Assembly: GCF_000276665.1 (NCBI RefSeq) | Contig: NW_004955436.1 | Coordinates: forward strand, 20,939,371-21,003,370 | Direction: 5' to 3' | Length of the DNA: 64,000 bases | Source: Chinchilla lanigera | Lineage: Eukaryota > Chordata > Mammalia > Rodentia > Chinchillidae | In this document: positions 1 to 9,954 of the stretch, in pieces | Layout of the letters: each line of letters opens with the position of its first letter | How positions within the stretch are numbered: the stretch's first letter is position 1 | Program-made: the position numbers and the translations under genes | The notes under the pieces: generated by a model | Told to the model about the DNA's origin: nothing | Seen by the model: the letters and a program-made list of their open reading frames with translations, nothing else | Database searches by the model: none

Positions 1-65
1 CCTTGAACTCACTATGATCTTTCTGCCTCAGCCTTCTGGGTGCTGGGATTGCAGGCATGAGCCAG
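1..65 (-). mobile_element. B1 SINE, cut by window start
   Basis: The segment shows the minus-strand B1 5' half: a degenerate CTCAGCCTTCTGGGTGCTGGGATTGCAGGCATGAGCC block, which is the reverse of the Pol III promoter region. The 3' part lies outside the window. Confidence 0.75.
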
Positions 66-604
66 GACATTCAGATTCATTTGATGAACTCCTTACCAGA
101 GAGGAAATCCAGGTCAAAAGTTGAAGTTGCTCACCCTAAGACTGGAGGTGGGTAATAGCACATCCCACCTGCTGCGTGCCTGGCTTCGTGTGGGAACAGG
201 GAGTGTGGTGAAACAGCGGCAAAGCTTAGATGCATCCGCAGGCCTTGGAGGGCCTCTGCAGCCGCTGAGTTCCCTTTCCTTCAGATAAGCGGCTCCCGGG
301 AAGCGGCAGAGCCCGCAACTCACCAGAGCTGGAGGGCGAGGGACAGGGGATTCGCTGGCCGCCAGGACCCATCTTGCCGTGCAGATGTGGGTTTGAGCCT
401 GTGGCCCTGTCTGCTGGTCTCAGCGGTTGAGAAGAGTATTTCATCAAACTTGCTGTTCTGCCGTCACGGGTAGACAGTAGTGTCACTGTCCAGCTCAGGT
501 CTGGGAGGACACTCCAGTCCTCTTCACGGAAGCCGCCAGCGCCGGCCACGGGCTGCACCTTCGTCGGCGCATTTACCAGGGGCACTGAAACTGTTCCCCC
601 AACC
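66..604. other. unique GC-rich stretch, no gene recognised
   Basis: No repeat or exon was recognised here. Overlapping short reading frames exist on the minus strand but have no family resemblance I can name. The 530-560 part holds a few CpGs but is too short to call an island. Confidence 0.4.
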
Positions 605-695
605 TCATGCTGAGCTCCTTGAGTTCAAGGGTGGCGGCATCTGTTTTTTGAGAGCTTAGTACACTGTGTGGAATTCGGTAGCTCAGTAGTTGTTG
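605..695 (+). mobile_element. L2 LINE 3' end fragment
   Basis: A GAGCTCCTTGAG motif followed by a degenerate 'cagtacactgtgtggaat...cagtagttgttgg' tail matches the conserved 3' end of the ancient L2 LINE. It is heavily diverged, as expected for a mammal-wide repeat. Confidence 0.5.
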
Positions 696-735
696 GAGCT
701 GACTTAGTATTTAGTTTCTTTTTCTTTTTACTTTG

Positions 736-855
736 GTTTTTTTGAGACAGGGTCTTGAAATGTAGCCCCTGCTGGCCTCCAACTTGACGGCCATCCTCCT
801 GCCTCAGCCTCCTGAGTGGAGTGCTGGGATTCCAGGGTGCACTGCCCTGCCCGGT
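736..855 (-). mobile_element. B1 SINE, no internal duplication
   Basis: A poly-T tail is followed by GAGACAGGGTCTTG, one GCTGGCCTCC block, CCTGCCTCAGCCTCCTGAG and GTGCTGGGATT. Only a single copy of the 29-bp unit is present, so this is an older or truncated B1. Confidence 0.8.
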
Positions 856-1175
856 AATATTTAGTTTTTGTTGCTTTTTTTGGTCTTTCTGGAAGAATAA
901 CTACTGAAGTCACAGTGAAAAAATGCCAGGTTCGTAGTTAGAAATCTAAATGAGCAAGATGATTACTTTAAAAAAAAAAAACTTTCTGCCTTTTAAAAGT
1001 TTTGTGTTCAACTGCCAGTCCTTTCTGTAAAAGTTAAATTTTATTAATTTAGCTGACAAAATAAGGACTCTGAAAATAGTAGTGAGAACCAGAAATGCGG
1101 ATCGTATCTGGGCTCTGTAAACACGCAAAAGAGACTTTGCCTTGCAGAAATCAATAGACACTCACTATTCCTGTT

Positions 1176-1650
1176 GCGTTTTTAAGCCTTTTATTGAGAT
1201 AAAATTCTCAACTGTACAATTCTGTCAGAGTGTACAGTTCAGGGCTGGGTGTTGTGATGCACGCCTGTAATCCCAGCGCTCAGGAGGCTGAAGCAGGAGG
1301 ATCACTGTGAGTTCAAGGTCAGCCTGGGCTACACAGTAAGACCCTATCTCCAAAAGCAGGTCTCCAGTTTGGTTGGTTTTAGGATACTTAGAGTTGTGGA
1401 AGATCACCACAGTTCGCTTTGAAGTATTTCCACGAAGCCAGAGGAAATCCCTGCACTTGGCAGCAGTCATTTTGCATTTTCTTGTAATTCTCCTGCCCCG
1501 GGCAGCCACTCATCTGCTCTCTTACCTTCTGTCTCTGGAGACTAGGCTGCTCTGGACGTCGATTACATCGGACCCCCTTCTTCATGTGGGCTTTGCCTGG
1601 CTTCCTTTATCTAGCATGGTGTCTGCATAGCTCATAATTTGTTTCTTTTT
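1176..1650 (-). mobile_element. ancient L1 3' region, split by a B1
   Basis: TTTTATTGAGATAAAATTC at the left end and the run to about 1650 ('tctgctctcttaccttctgtctctgg', 'ctctggacgtcg', 'ctttatctagcatggtgtc') follow the reverse complement of old mammalian L1M 3' sequence. A plus-strand B1 at 1243-1362 interrupts it. No intact ORF2 remains. Confidence 0.6.
1243..1362 (+). mobile_element. B1 SINE, no internal duplication
   Basis: It reads GGCTGGGTGTTGTGATGCACGCC, then CCTGTAATCCCAGC, then a single CAGCCTGGGCTACACAG unit ending in AAGACCCTATCTCC. It lies inside the old L1 and so post-dates it. Confidence 0.85.
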
Positions 1651-1675
1651 ATAATTGGTACAAATATTCTACATT

Positions 1676-1795
1676 AAAAAAGTGATTGAGATAGGATCTG
1701 GCTCTGTAACCCAGGCTGGCCTTGAATTTGTGATTCGCCTGCCTCAGCCTCTGGTGCGCTGGAGTCACAGGCATGTGCCATCATACCTGCCTTTC
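1676..1795 (-). mobile_element. B1 SINE, old
   Basis: A diverged reverse B1 with 'tgagataggatctggctctg', CCCAGGCTGGCCTTGAA and a degenerate GGAGTCACAGGCATGTGCC promoter end. Confidence 0.75.
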
Positions 1796-1822
1796 ATCTT
1801 TGTTTTATTCAAAACCCTCCTG

Positions 1823-1976
1823 AGGCGGGCATGGTGGTGCACGCCTGTAATCCCAGCACTCAGGAGGCTGGTTGTGAGTTCGAGACCAGTCTGGGCTACA
1901 AAGTGAGCTCAAGACCAGCTTGAACTGCGTAGTGAGACCCTGTCTCTAAAAGACAAAAAACAAAAACAAAAAAACC
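1823..1976 (+). mobile_element. B1 SINE, dup form
   Basis: GGCGGGCATGGTGGTGCACG leads into CCCAGCACTCAGGAGGCTG and then two successive copies of the GAG(T/C)TC...CAGCCTG...TACAAAGT/TGCGTAGT unit, the 29-bp duplication. It ends GAGACCCTGTCTC with a CAAAAA-rich tail. A short internal deletion removes the 'aggcaggaggatc' block. Confidence 0.85.
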
Positions 1977-1984
1977 TTGTGAAA

Positions 1985-2100
1985 TAGAAAGGTCAGAGTG
2001 TATTATTATACCCATTTTACAGATTAAGGAATGGAAATTCTGGAGCTACTAAGAGGTAAACGTAACACACTGATGTTCTGAGTTTTAGTCCAAAACTCCT
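1985..2100 (-). mobile_element. MIR SINE fragment
   Basis: CCCATTTTACAGATTAAGG followed by 'gagctactaagaggtaaacgtaacac' resembles the reverse complement of the MIR core and tRNA-like part. It is diverged and short. Confidence 0.45.
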
Positions 2101-2112
2101 TTACTTCACCTA

Positions 2113-2182
2113 ACCCTGGAGGAGTAATTTAGTGGTAGAGGATGTGCTTAGCTGTGGGTTCAATCCCCACTGCTTCAAATAA
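2113..2182 (+). mobile_element. ID SINE, old
   Basis: GGAGTAATTTAGTGGTAGAGG is a decayed tRNA A-box and GTGGGTTCAATCCCCACTGC is the B-box. The short tail is CAAATAAAA. Confidence 0.6.
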
Positions 2183-2283
2183 AAGCCACTTCCTGGATGA
2201 GTATGAAATGTAATTTTTGAAAGAATGTAAGAAAGGATGGTTTGTCGACCTTTACTAATACCAAACAAAAAACCCAGACAAAC

Positions 2284-2412
2284 TGAGGGCAGGATACACA
2301 CCTGTAATCTCAGAACTTGGGAAGATCACCGTAAGTTCAGTCTGGGCTACATACAGTATGGTGAGTTCAAGGCCAGCCTGAACTACATAATGAGCCCTTG
2401 TCTGCATTTTTG
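2284..2412 (+). mobile_element. B1 SINE, dup form, diverged
   Basis: 'ggcaggatacacacctgtaatctcag' is followed by two CTGGGCTACAT / CCTGAACTACAT units and a degenerate GAGCCCTTGTCTGC end. Confidence 0.75.
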
Positions 2413-2608
2413 AAAAGTTGTAAAAAAGCAGAGTATGTTTCCCCCTTGGGTCCCAGCAGCGTGATGCCAGTTGAGAGGTTTGCTGCGTTGTACGACCATA
2501 AGGCTGCCAGTGTGTGTGCTCAGCAGCCTGGGCACCTGTCCCTGACGGCCCTGACACACTGCATATAATTTTTAGAGATGAGACCAGTCTCGTTCAAAGC
2601 AGCCTGTT

Positions 2609-2685
2609 AGCTGGGCGTGAACCTCAGTGGTAGAGCTTGTGCATTACTGGGTATGGCCCTCGGGGTTTGCTACTCAGGTGTCTCC
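2609..2685 (+). mobile_element. ID SINE, decayed
   Basis: AGCTGGGCGTGAACCTCAGTGGTAGAGCTTGTGCAT resembles the ID 5' half, while the B-box half is barely recognisable. Low identity makes this tentative. Confidence 0.4.
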
Positions 2686-3180
2686 TGTCCCACCCCCAAA
2701 TGCAGTGGTTGGCAGCAAAGCTGTGCAGTATGCGCGGTGTCTGCATAGACAGGCGTGGGAGCTGTGCAGCAGAGTAGACTGACTCCAGGTAGTGTTTTGG
2801 GTGCTGAGAGGCTGCATCGCAGCTCCGTGCCTGGCCTCCGGCCCCTGCAGTGAGAACATCTCTGCCCCAGGCTCCGGGCACCAGCCTTCTCCAGTGCTGG
2901 TCCGAGCTGGGAAGGCTGCAGAGACATCTGTGCCCCAGAGGGGGCGTGGCTGTTCCTGAGCCCACCTGCTCTGCGTTGCCGCATCACTTCCATGGAAGCA
3001 CAGGGACACTGGGGCAGGGGTGGGCATGGGGCACTTCCGCCCACCTCCAACCCAGGAGAGCCCTTGCCTTTGATGGCAGCTTGTACTGTGAGGTTAAGGA
3101 GGGTCTGTGCTTCCCTCCTTGCCAGATTTGGGGAGTTGCCTGGGACTTTTCCTAAAAATAGGGATCCCCACTTTTCAAGG
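2686..3180. other. unique GC-rich stretch
   Basis: About 0.5 kb with no repeat recognised. Several overlapping reading frames run on the minus strand (about 110-126 codons), as expected in GC-rich DNA. I see no splice-site pairing or domain that would make them exons. Confidence 0.4.
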
Positions 3181-3189
3181 CCCTGTTGA

Positions 3190-3333
3190 GCCAGTCTCCT
3201 GCATGGTCTCTCTATGTAGTTCAGGCTGACCTTGAGTTCACTGTATAGCCCATGCTGGTCTCAGACTCAAGGTGATCCTCCTGCCTTAGCTTCCTGAATG
3301 CTGGGATTACAGGTGTGCACCACCGTGCCCTGC
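3190..3333 (-). mobile_element. B1 SINE, dup form
   Basis: Reverse B1 with two adjacent units ('ttcaggctgaccttgagttcactgtatagcccatgctggtctc'), then CTGGGATTACAGGTGTGCACC. It directly precedes an ID insertion. Confidence 0.85.
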
Positions 3334-3343
3334 TTGTCCAACT

Positions 3344-3440
3344 ATTTTTTTTTTTTTTTTTTTTTTGGTATTAGGAATCAAATTCAGGACCCTGCACTTG
3401 CCAGGCAGGTGCTGTGCCACTGAGCTAAATCCCCAGCCAT
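3344..3440 (-). mobile_element. ID SINE with target-site duplication
   Basis: A poly-T tail is followed by 'ggtattaggaatcaaattcaggaccctgcac', the reverse B-box, and GTGCCACTGAGCTAAATCCCCAGCC, the reverse A-box. It is flanked by TTGTCCAACT at 3334-3343 and 3441-3450, a 10-bp TSD that fixes its ends. Confidence 0.92.
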
Positions 3441-3450
3441 TTGTCCAACT

Positions 3451-3628
3451 GTTTTTTTTTTTTTTTTTTTGTCTATTTGAGCCAGGGTCTCACTATGCAG
3501 TTCAGGTCAGCCTTGAGGCTGGTAGCCTTGTAGGCTGTAGCCCAGGCTGGTCTTCAACTTGCAACGATCCTCCTGCCTCAGCCTCCCAAGTGCTGGGATT
3601 ACAGATGTGCGCCACCACGCCTGGCCAT
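3451..3628 (-). mobile_element. B1 SINE, dup form with extra insertion
   Basis: A poly-T tail, GTCTCACTATGCAGTTCAGGTC, then two CAGGCTGG-type units separated by additional 'gaggctggtagccttgtaggctg' sequence, then a clean CCTCCCAAGTGCTGGGATTACAG 5' half. It is about 10-15 bp longer than its neighbours in the duplicated region. Confidence 0.85.
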
Positions 3629-4589
3629 CAAGTCATATTTTATACACAGACAGCATGTGGATTTTCACGTGTTGAGGCATTAGTCATCTCCCAAACAAAT
3701 CAGGCAGGTACATGTTTCAAATGTGTGTCTGTTCTTCCTACAGTACCCTCCTAGTTTCTACCTCCTCGCTAAAATCATTATGCAGAGGTGCACTTAAAAG
3801 TATTTGCCATATGTTCTTTAAAAACAGAGTTCTTTTTTTTAATTACCAAGCGTGTTCTTTAACCTAAAACATCAGACTACTCTTGACTTTTGCATATTGG
3901 GGGTATAATTACCTGGCATAAAGAGAAACCTCTGTTTAGGGGGTATTATTTACTTAGCAATAATTAGTTTTCCTCTATGTTAGAGGAAAACTTGATATTA
4001 AAATTTCAACTATATGTATTGTTTTAAGGATTGGAACTAGCAAATGAAAAAAATATATATATAACAGAAGAGAACTACCTGAGTTCCGTAATACTTTGGA
4101 GGAAAGTTCAGAAGCAGAAAAATAATGCAGTATTTTCCCCTGGCTGACTCTGAAATACCTTAGAGAAATCGGGGGTTAAGTATAATAAAACAACATGGCC
4201 TGCAGACCCCTGGTACCTGATTTTATTATTTAACTGTTCCTCCCCAACTTGTTTCATGCCCTGCATGGATGTCCACTCTGCAGGAATTGACGCCCAGCAT
4301 CGACAGGGTCGGAGTGGGCTGCAGCTCGGTGGCGGAGCATTCGCGCAGGAGCATCGGGTCTGGGGCGCAGTGTCCGGGATGCGAGGGAGACCCCGGCAGG
4401 AGGGTGCGATGGCCAGGGTGCTTTTGCATGTCCGCACAGTGGTGATTTGCATTTTTCAGAGCACCTCAGGAGTGCTGGGGGGAGTTGTGGCAGAGGCGCT
4501 GGGAGGTCCTGCCTTCGGCAGCGGGAAGGACATGTCCGGGAAAGCCCATGGCATCACTCAGGCAAAAAACACAGCTATCACCGTCATCT
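3629..4589. other. unique sequence
   Basis: AT-rich to 4200, then GC-rich. No repeat family or exon was recognised. Opposing reading frames at 4108-4452 and 4256-4696 show no domain, and the latter runs into the composite SINE downstream. Confidence 0.4.
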
Positions 4590-4785
4590 TGGGGTGCCGG
4601 GGATTGAACCTAGGGCCTCGCACTCCCCGGACAAGCACACTACCACTGAGCCGAACCCCAGCTCTCTGTGTTTATTTTGACACGGTTTCTCTGTGAGTCG
4701 CCCAGGCTGGCCCGGAACTTGTGATCCTCGTGCTGCAGCCTCCCAGGTCGCAGGATTTCAGGTGCGGCCGCCACACCACCCAGCT
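4590..4785 (-). mobile_element. B1-dID composite SINE
   Basis: Reading leftwards to rightwards on the plus strand there is a reverse ID part (GGGGATTGAACCTAGGGCC ... ACTACCACTGAGCC). It is followed without a gap by a reverse B1 monomer (CGCCCAGGCTGGCCCGGAAC ... GGATTTCAGGTGCGGCC). B1 followed by an ID-derived 3' part is the B1-dID arrangement described for several non-murid rodents. Confidence 0.75.
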
Positions 4786-5140
4786 GGAAGGGTCCTCATG
4801 GGCGTCAGACTGCAGACAGTGCTGCTGTTTCCCTGTGGGAACTTCTTCGTGGCAGTTTAGTGCTGCCTGGCGGTGCTGATGGTGGACGTGGAACACTTGC
4901 CGCGGGCAGACAGGTCCGTGTGTGCGGCAGCTGCCTCTGAGGTAGACACTGCTCTGTCCTTTCTGCGGGACAGGAGAGACAGCCCGGGCACCAGTCATCG
5001 GCCCAGTCACAGCTCAGAGGCGGGGGCAAGGCTGCCTGCAGGCAGGGCCAGCTTGCCTGTGTGTGGCACCTGACCCGACCTCCAGTAGGACAGTCACGTA
5101 CTCAGATGAGGGAAACTGATCGCCTGAAAGCTCTGCCGAG

Positions 5141-5240
5141 CTGCGTGGCACATGCCTGTCATCTTAGCACTCGGAGGCTGAGGCGGGACGGCTGCTGTGC
5201 ATTCGGGCTACACAGCCAGACCCTATCTCCAAAAAAAGCA
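5141..5240 (+). mobile_element. B1 SINE, internally deleted
   Basis: GCGTGGCACATGCCTGTCATCTTAGCACTC, GAGGCTGAGGCGGG, then a jump to CGGGCTACACAGCCAGACCC and TATCTCCAAAAAAA. The middle of the element is deleted. Confidence 0.75.
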
Positions 5241-5340
5241 CGTCAGTTTATCTGAGGTAACAATCAAACAAAACTGCAAAGTGTCTCGGGCTTCCCTGTT
5301 CTCTTCTGTCTGTTTCGTCTCTGAAACTCTCAAGCTGGGA

Positions 5341-5880
5341 GCCGACACCAGGAAACGTGAACCGCGCACGCACAGTACTTAGAGTGCGGTGGGGCTCAGC
5401 TCGCAGTTACCCGACACGAGCTACTTCTGCCTCCACGACGACGGGAGCGCCCGGTAGCCCCTGTGTGCGCCTCGTGGCCCTCTGCCGCCAGGCCAGCCCG
5501 TCGCTGCGGCGGAGGTGGAGAGCGCCCCTCCGCCCGGAGGAGCGGTGGAGGGCTGGCGGCTTCCTCTCCCCGCCGGGGCTGCCGCGCCTCCGGTCCGTCC
5601 TCCCTGCAGCGCCCTTCACCTCCGTTTCCTCCTATTGTGGGAGCCGCAGGGCCGCCCGGCCCCACCGCCTCCCAGTTTCAGACCCTGGCCTCCCCAGCCC
5701 GGCCAGAGCTCAGGGCCTCTGGCAGCACCTCCATTCATCTGTTTCCCACGCGCTCTGAGTCATCGGATCCTCCAGGCCCGGGCCCAGGGCGGACTCCAGC
5801 CCCGGCCGGGGAGGCTGAATCAGAGGCCGTCTGGGGCGAGGCCGGGAACAGGCTCCCCGCCAGTGCCCGCAGCTGCCCCG
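5341..5880. promoter_or_regulatory. orphan CpG island, candidate promoter
   Basis: By hand count there are about 50 CpG dinucleotides in 540 bases with strongly elevated GC. The observed/expected ratio is then well above the usual 0.6 cut-off, while CpG is depleted over most of the rest of the window. The core at 5401-5640 has six to eight CpGs per 60 bases. GCGCACGC at 5364-5371 resembles an NRF1 half-site. No TATA box is evident, as in most CpG-island promoters. A possible splice donor CAG/GTGGGA lies near 5942 on the plus strand. Reading frames across the island (for example 5463-5966, plus) have no recognised product, so which strand is transcribed, if any, is unknown. Confidence 0.7.
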
Positions 5881-6109
5881 TAAAGCCAGCCCTGGGAAGG
5901 CCAGGGTGGTTCCTGCGTGTCAGGGATCCCCTCCGGCCTGCAGGTGGGACCCTAACCCGGTCCTGAGTTTCTTTGGGTCATTCATTCTGCTAAAGCTAAG
6001 TCGTGAGGGCGACAGAATGAATCAGACAGGCTGCGTCCTTCAGGCGGGAGGCACCTTCCGGTGGCTGATGAGATGGATAATTCAATAAGAAGGAGGAGAG
6101 TGAACCGCT

Positions 6110-6237
6110 CTTTTTTTCTTTTTTTCATTTTGAGACTGGATTTCACTATACAGTTCAGGCTGGCCTTGACCTGGAAGCGATCCTCCTGCCTCAGCTTCCC
6201 GAGTGCTGGGATTACAGGCGTGTGCCACCATGGCCAC
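6110..6237 (-). mobile_element. B1 SINE, no internal duplication
   Basis: TTTTGAGACTGGATTTCACTATACAG, a single CAGGCTGGCCTTGACC unit, then CCCGAGTGCTGGGATTACAGG and CGTGTGCCACCATGGCC. Confidence 0.88.
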
Positions 6238-7440
6238 TGTGAATAAATAGCTCTTTATAACATTTCTAGGAGAAAATCTCTTCTGAATCCCAGATTGCCC
6301 ATTTAGATGACATCTGATTGAAAAGACCCGCCTGTCAGTTCATGGCGCAGTGACACTCCCACATATAAAATACTGATTTTAAATGTTCATAGCATATTTT
6401 TTTCTAAAACATATCTTTTTTTAAAAAAAGAGAAACCCTAAAAGGGTAAGGTCCACTCCCCTCTCCCAAATGGTGGCAGTTTCCTCCTGTTAGTCCTGCT
6501 TTATTTTAACTTACTCTTCTTTTTCACTCAAGTAATTTCTACCCGTGTAGAAAAAGCCACACCTCTCTTTGAAAGGGCAGGCAACTGTCTCAGCTCGTTC
6601 TTGCAGGGAAGAGCTTTATTATACTCTCCTCTCTCCCTCTTCTGATTAAACCTGAGTACAGGCGTTAGCAGTAACAACGGCGGATTGGGTAGTAACCAGC
6701 TGATTCAAATTGCAGCCGCCCGGGCAAATGCGCAGCTTTCTATGGGGCAGCGTTGGGCATCCGATAGGACATTCTGGGGCACGGGGGCCGTGATGGGCAG
6801 TGGAGGAAATTGAATTAAGCAGGTCTGTGCTGTGTATAATCAGATTATGCCTGGCTGCTCGGCATCTGAGAGCTGCTTATGAGGTACCCTGCTCCCCGGC
6901 CGGTGGTCTGGCTGCTGGGACCCCGTCTAGATGGGAAGCAGCCGGCCTCTCTCAGGACACCCCAACAGTGCTCATTGGCTGGCCGGTGGGCTCTCAGGGC
7001 TCCAGGTGGTGTAGGTTCTTCTTCCCTTCCTCTTTTCGTGGGGCTTCGCTTGGTGGATGAATGGCTGAAGCTCCAATAATCTTAGCAGAAACTTGCAGCT
7101 GCTTTATTGAATAGACAACACAGTGACGTTGCTAAAAATGTATCTCTCTCTAAAAAACATGCAATGAGGCGCCTGGCTCCTGCATCTGCTGTGCTTCTGC
7201 TGGGGCCCTCCCGCCCCACCACAACCCGACTTGTGTTCTTCCCAGGTTTCTTGGTGCAAACGCGGAAGCTTTCATCCGTGTTTCTGCCCCTCCCTTTTCC
7301 GTGTACATCGGGTCTGCGTTGTCCTGCTGCTCTTCCCTCACATATGTAACCCTGGGTAGCGTTATTTTCCTTATTGTTCTGCGTGTCTTTTCGGCTGGTT
7401 TCTTTTTTTTAATTTGTGAAATCTCAGTTACTTTTGTTGT
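6238..7440. other. repeat-poor stretch, possible conserved element near 6600-6900
   Basis: No SINE is seen for 1.2 kb, unusual in this half of the window. The 6600-6880 part mixes GC-rich blocks with homeodomain-like ATTGAATTAAGC and ATAATCAGATTATGC. No exon could be supported: the short plus-strand reading frames at 6800-7079 lack splice context. Confidence 0.4.
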
Positions 7441-7492
7441 TGTTGGAGGAGACCACTGACTTGGGAAAAAAAGATTATTTAACATTAACGTA

Positions 7493-7579
7493 GGGCTGGA
7501 GATACAGCTCAGTGGCACAGCGCCTACATGGCAAACGTGAGGTCATGAGTTCGATTCCCAGTACCAAAAAAAAAAAAAA
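7493..7579 (+). mobile_element. ID SINE
   Basis: GGGCTGGAGATACAGCTCAGTGGC carries the A-box and ATGAGTTCGATTCCCAGTACC the B-box, followed by a 14-A tail. TAACGTA occurs on both sides, consistent with a short TSD. Confidence 0.92.
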
Positions 7580-7709
7580 CTAACGTAATGTTAAGATAGA
7601 TTATTAAACTATTAAAATTCTTTTATTGTCTATGTTTTGATTTTTTTAAAGGTGCATTTCAAATGCGCTTCCCAAGAGATGGACAAGCTTTTTCTGTTTT
7701 AAAAAGGGA

Positions 7710-7806
7710 ACTGCCAGCCATCGTGATGCACTTGGGAGGCTGAGGCATGAGGATCTCTAGGTTGAGGCCAGTCTGGGCTACAAAGCAAGACCTTGTCTCA
7801 AAAAAC
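7710..7806 (+). mobile_element. B1 SINE, 5'-deleted
   Basis: CCAGCCATCGTGATGCACTTGGGAGGCTGAGGC lacks the 'cctgtaatcccagc' block. It then continues GGCCAGTCTGGGCTACAAAG and AAGACCTTGTCTCAAAAA. Confidence 0.8.
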
Positions 7807-8324
7807 AGAGAGTTGGGGTGGAGGAAATAAAAAGAAAGAAAAATAGAGGAGGGACTTCTATTAAATATCAGTAACAACGCAGAGGAGTATATTTAAAAAT
7901 GGGTAATTTTTACTTTGCTTTGTCTGGATAGCCAGAGGCTGTATGTGAAGTATTTCCTAACTTGGGAGGGGGTCATAGTGGGGGAAGACTTCATTTGGAT
8001 TTTGGTGCAGTGCGTTTTACTCCAAGAGGGTGCCATAGAGTTTCCTAAATAAACGCACCTGGTCTCGAGCTCAGCTTGGTCTGTTTAATGTTTGGGCTGA
8101 TGGTAACTACCTGACTGCAGCGAGCCAGGTAGCACTGTGAGAGATGCACAATGACGAATATTGAAAGAATGGAGCAGCTGTGGTCGCTGGACTTGTTTTT
8201 CCCAGGCCGTCGGAAGTTTGTGCTGAATTAGTGCAGAAGTGGTGAACGAAAGCATCCTCCACCAGCGGAGACGCAGAGCCATAGCCACTGGATTGCACAG
8301 TCTACCGTGTTAAGTTTTATGTAG

Positions 8325-8640
8325 CAAACAGTTTTTTTATTAATTAAGTTTATAGGTGCATTTTGGGTGTACATACAGTCATATTCATCGTAGGGAATTT
8401 GTACCTGTAGATGATATATTTTGATTCGTCTTTTTTCCCCATTTTCCTCCCCTCCCTTCAACCCCTCTTCCCCTCCTTATTTACAAAATTTTGTTTCCGT
8501 TGTTCCCTTTTCTCATTTTTTTCTTTTTCCTTCTTCCTTTACCCCTCTCCCTTGCTCCCTTCCCATCCTTCCCATTGGAACATTTTCCTCCTATTTCACA
8601 ATATTTATTATACAGCTGAAAGTAAACTTAAAAAGCTTTT
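8325..8640 (-). mobile_element. LINE-1 3' UTR fragment
   Basis: A long pyrimidine-rich tract ('cccctcccttcaacccctcttcccc', 'ttacccctctcccttgctccc') is followed by TTTCACAATATTTATTATACAG. The same order appears beside the L1 ORF2 remnant at 37225-37295, and rodent L1 3' UTRs carry a polypurine tract on the sense strand. I therefore read this as a minus-strand L1 3' end. Confidence 0.55.
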
Positions 8641-8681
8641 AGTCTTACCAAGAATGCCATAACATGTTTCCGATTCTGGGG

Positions 8682-8772
8682 GCTTGGAGGGGGGTAGCTC
8701 AGGGGTGGAACACTGGCCTAGACTGTGCCAGACCTTGAATCTGATCCCCAGGACTGCAGAAAGCAAATTAAA
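8682..8772 (+). mobile_element. ID SINE, old
   Basis: GGGGGTAGCTCAGGGGTGGAACACTGGCCTAG is the A-box half and TTGAATCTGATCCCCAGGAC the B-box half, with a short A-rich tail. Confidence 0.7.
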
Positions 8773-8935
8773 AATTTTTATGATTTTAAAATTTAATGTA
8801 TATTCAACTCAAAGTTCAAATCTGTAAAGTGCAGAAAATAGGAAGAAGAAAAAAAATCACAAGAACTGTCACTCTTTTTTGCTTAGATAGCTGGTGTTAG
8901 GATTTGTCTGTGTCTAAGCAGAGCCATTTTTTCTT

Positions 8936-9014
8936 GTTTTGTGCAGTGCTGGGGTTGTACCTGAGCCCCATACCAGCGGAGCAAGCACCTCACCTCTGAG
9001 CTGCGCCCCGGTCC
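8936..9014 (-). mobile_element. ID SINE, old
   Basis: GTGCTGGGGTTGTACCTGAGCCCC ... CACCTCTGAGCTGCGCCCCGG is a diverged reverse ID element just left of a B1. Confidence 0.65.
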
Positions 9015-9026
9015 AATTGATTGCAT

Positions 9027-9152
9027 TTTTTTTTTTTTTTTTTTTGAGACAGGGTCTCACTATGTATCCCATGCTGGCCTCAAACTTGCAGTGATCCTCC
9101 TGCTTCAGCCTCCTGAAGGCTAGGATTACACATGTGCACCACCATGCCCGGC
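9027..9152 (-). mobile_element. B1 SINE, no internal duplication
   Basis: An 18-T tail, GAGACAGGGTCTCACTATG, a single GCTGGCCTCAAACTTGC unit and ATGTGCACCACCATGCCCGGC. TTGCATTT occurs on both sides and may be the TSD. Confidence 0.9.
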
Positions 9153-9737
9153 TTCCTTTCTTTTTTTTTTTTTTGCATTTCTATCAAATGGAGCATCCTT
9201 CTCTGTCTACAGTTCTGCATCTTGATTGAGTCATAGTTTTCTTGTGACAGCTTCCCGCCTGTCATAAACCTCCAGAGGCTGGGTGAAAAGGAGAGATGCT
9301 GGGGTGCCTCTCTCGGGTGCTCTCTGCAGCTTGCTTTGGCCTTTTGATGATCCCAGAGCCGGTGTGTGCACACAGGCCTTATCCAGTGGACAGGAGCTTG
9401 CTCATCTTCTGACACTTCCTTGAGCTTTCTGTCTGATTTAGTTCTCCGTGAACCTTTAAATTGTAATCATGTCAGATCTAGAAGCAGACACAGGAGTTCT
9501 AGCAGGTAGTGAAGTTGTTGCTAAGTCTAGGAAGTCACCACCATCTTCTGGAAAACTTCACTGTGCTTTTTATGCATGACTGTTCGCCCCGAGAATGCTT
9601 CTGTGTACCAGACCCTTGAGTCAGGGCGGTTGTCTCCTCCTCCCTCGCTGTCTGTTTGGTTGAGCGTGTTGTACTAATAAAATGTGACGCTGATTCTTTT
9701 TCTCTGAACTTCTTTTTTTCCACTTAAGAAGTGAATA

Positions 9738-9826
9738 AACCAAGGATATAGCTCAGCGTGTAGTGATTATCTACTGTGCTCGAGGCCAGGGATAGGAGCC
9801 CTAGCACTGCAAAAACAAAAACAAAC
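9738..9826 (+). mobile_element. ID SINE, diverged
   Basis: AGGATATAGCTCAGCGTGTAGTG is the A-box region, and CTAGCACTGCAAAAACAAAAACAAAC the 3' end and tail. The B-box is degenerate. Confidence 0.6.
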
Positions 9827-9954
9827 ATTTCCTTTTCCCCTTTGGCAAACTGGCAATCAAACACCTGTTTCTAGTAGGTGCCTGCTTGTGCAACATATGA
9901 AGTCTGTTTAGATTTAGCTAGAGAAGATTTGTAAGCACAGGCTGTTGACTATGT

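Noticed and set aside
2934..2955. CTCF-like AGAGGGGGCGTGG
   Set aside because: The bases left of the G-run do not fit the CTCF core, so it is weaker than the 60681 site.
5463..5966. 167-codon frame through the CpG island
   Set aside because: It is open in more than one frame because stop codons are rare at this GC content. No recognisable protein.
7493..7579. tRNA gene
   Set aside because: The A- and B-box promoter and partial tRNA fold belong to an ID SINE with a poly-A tail; the same reasoning applies to the other ID copies.
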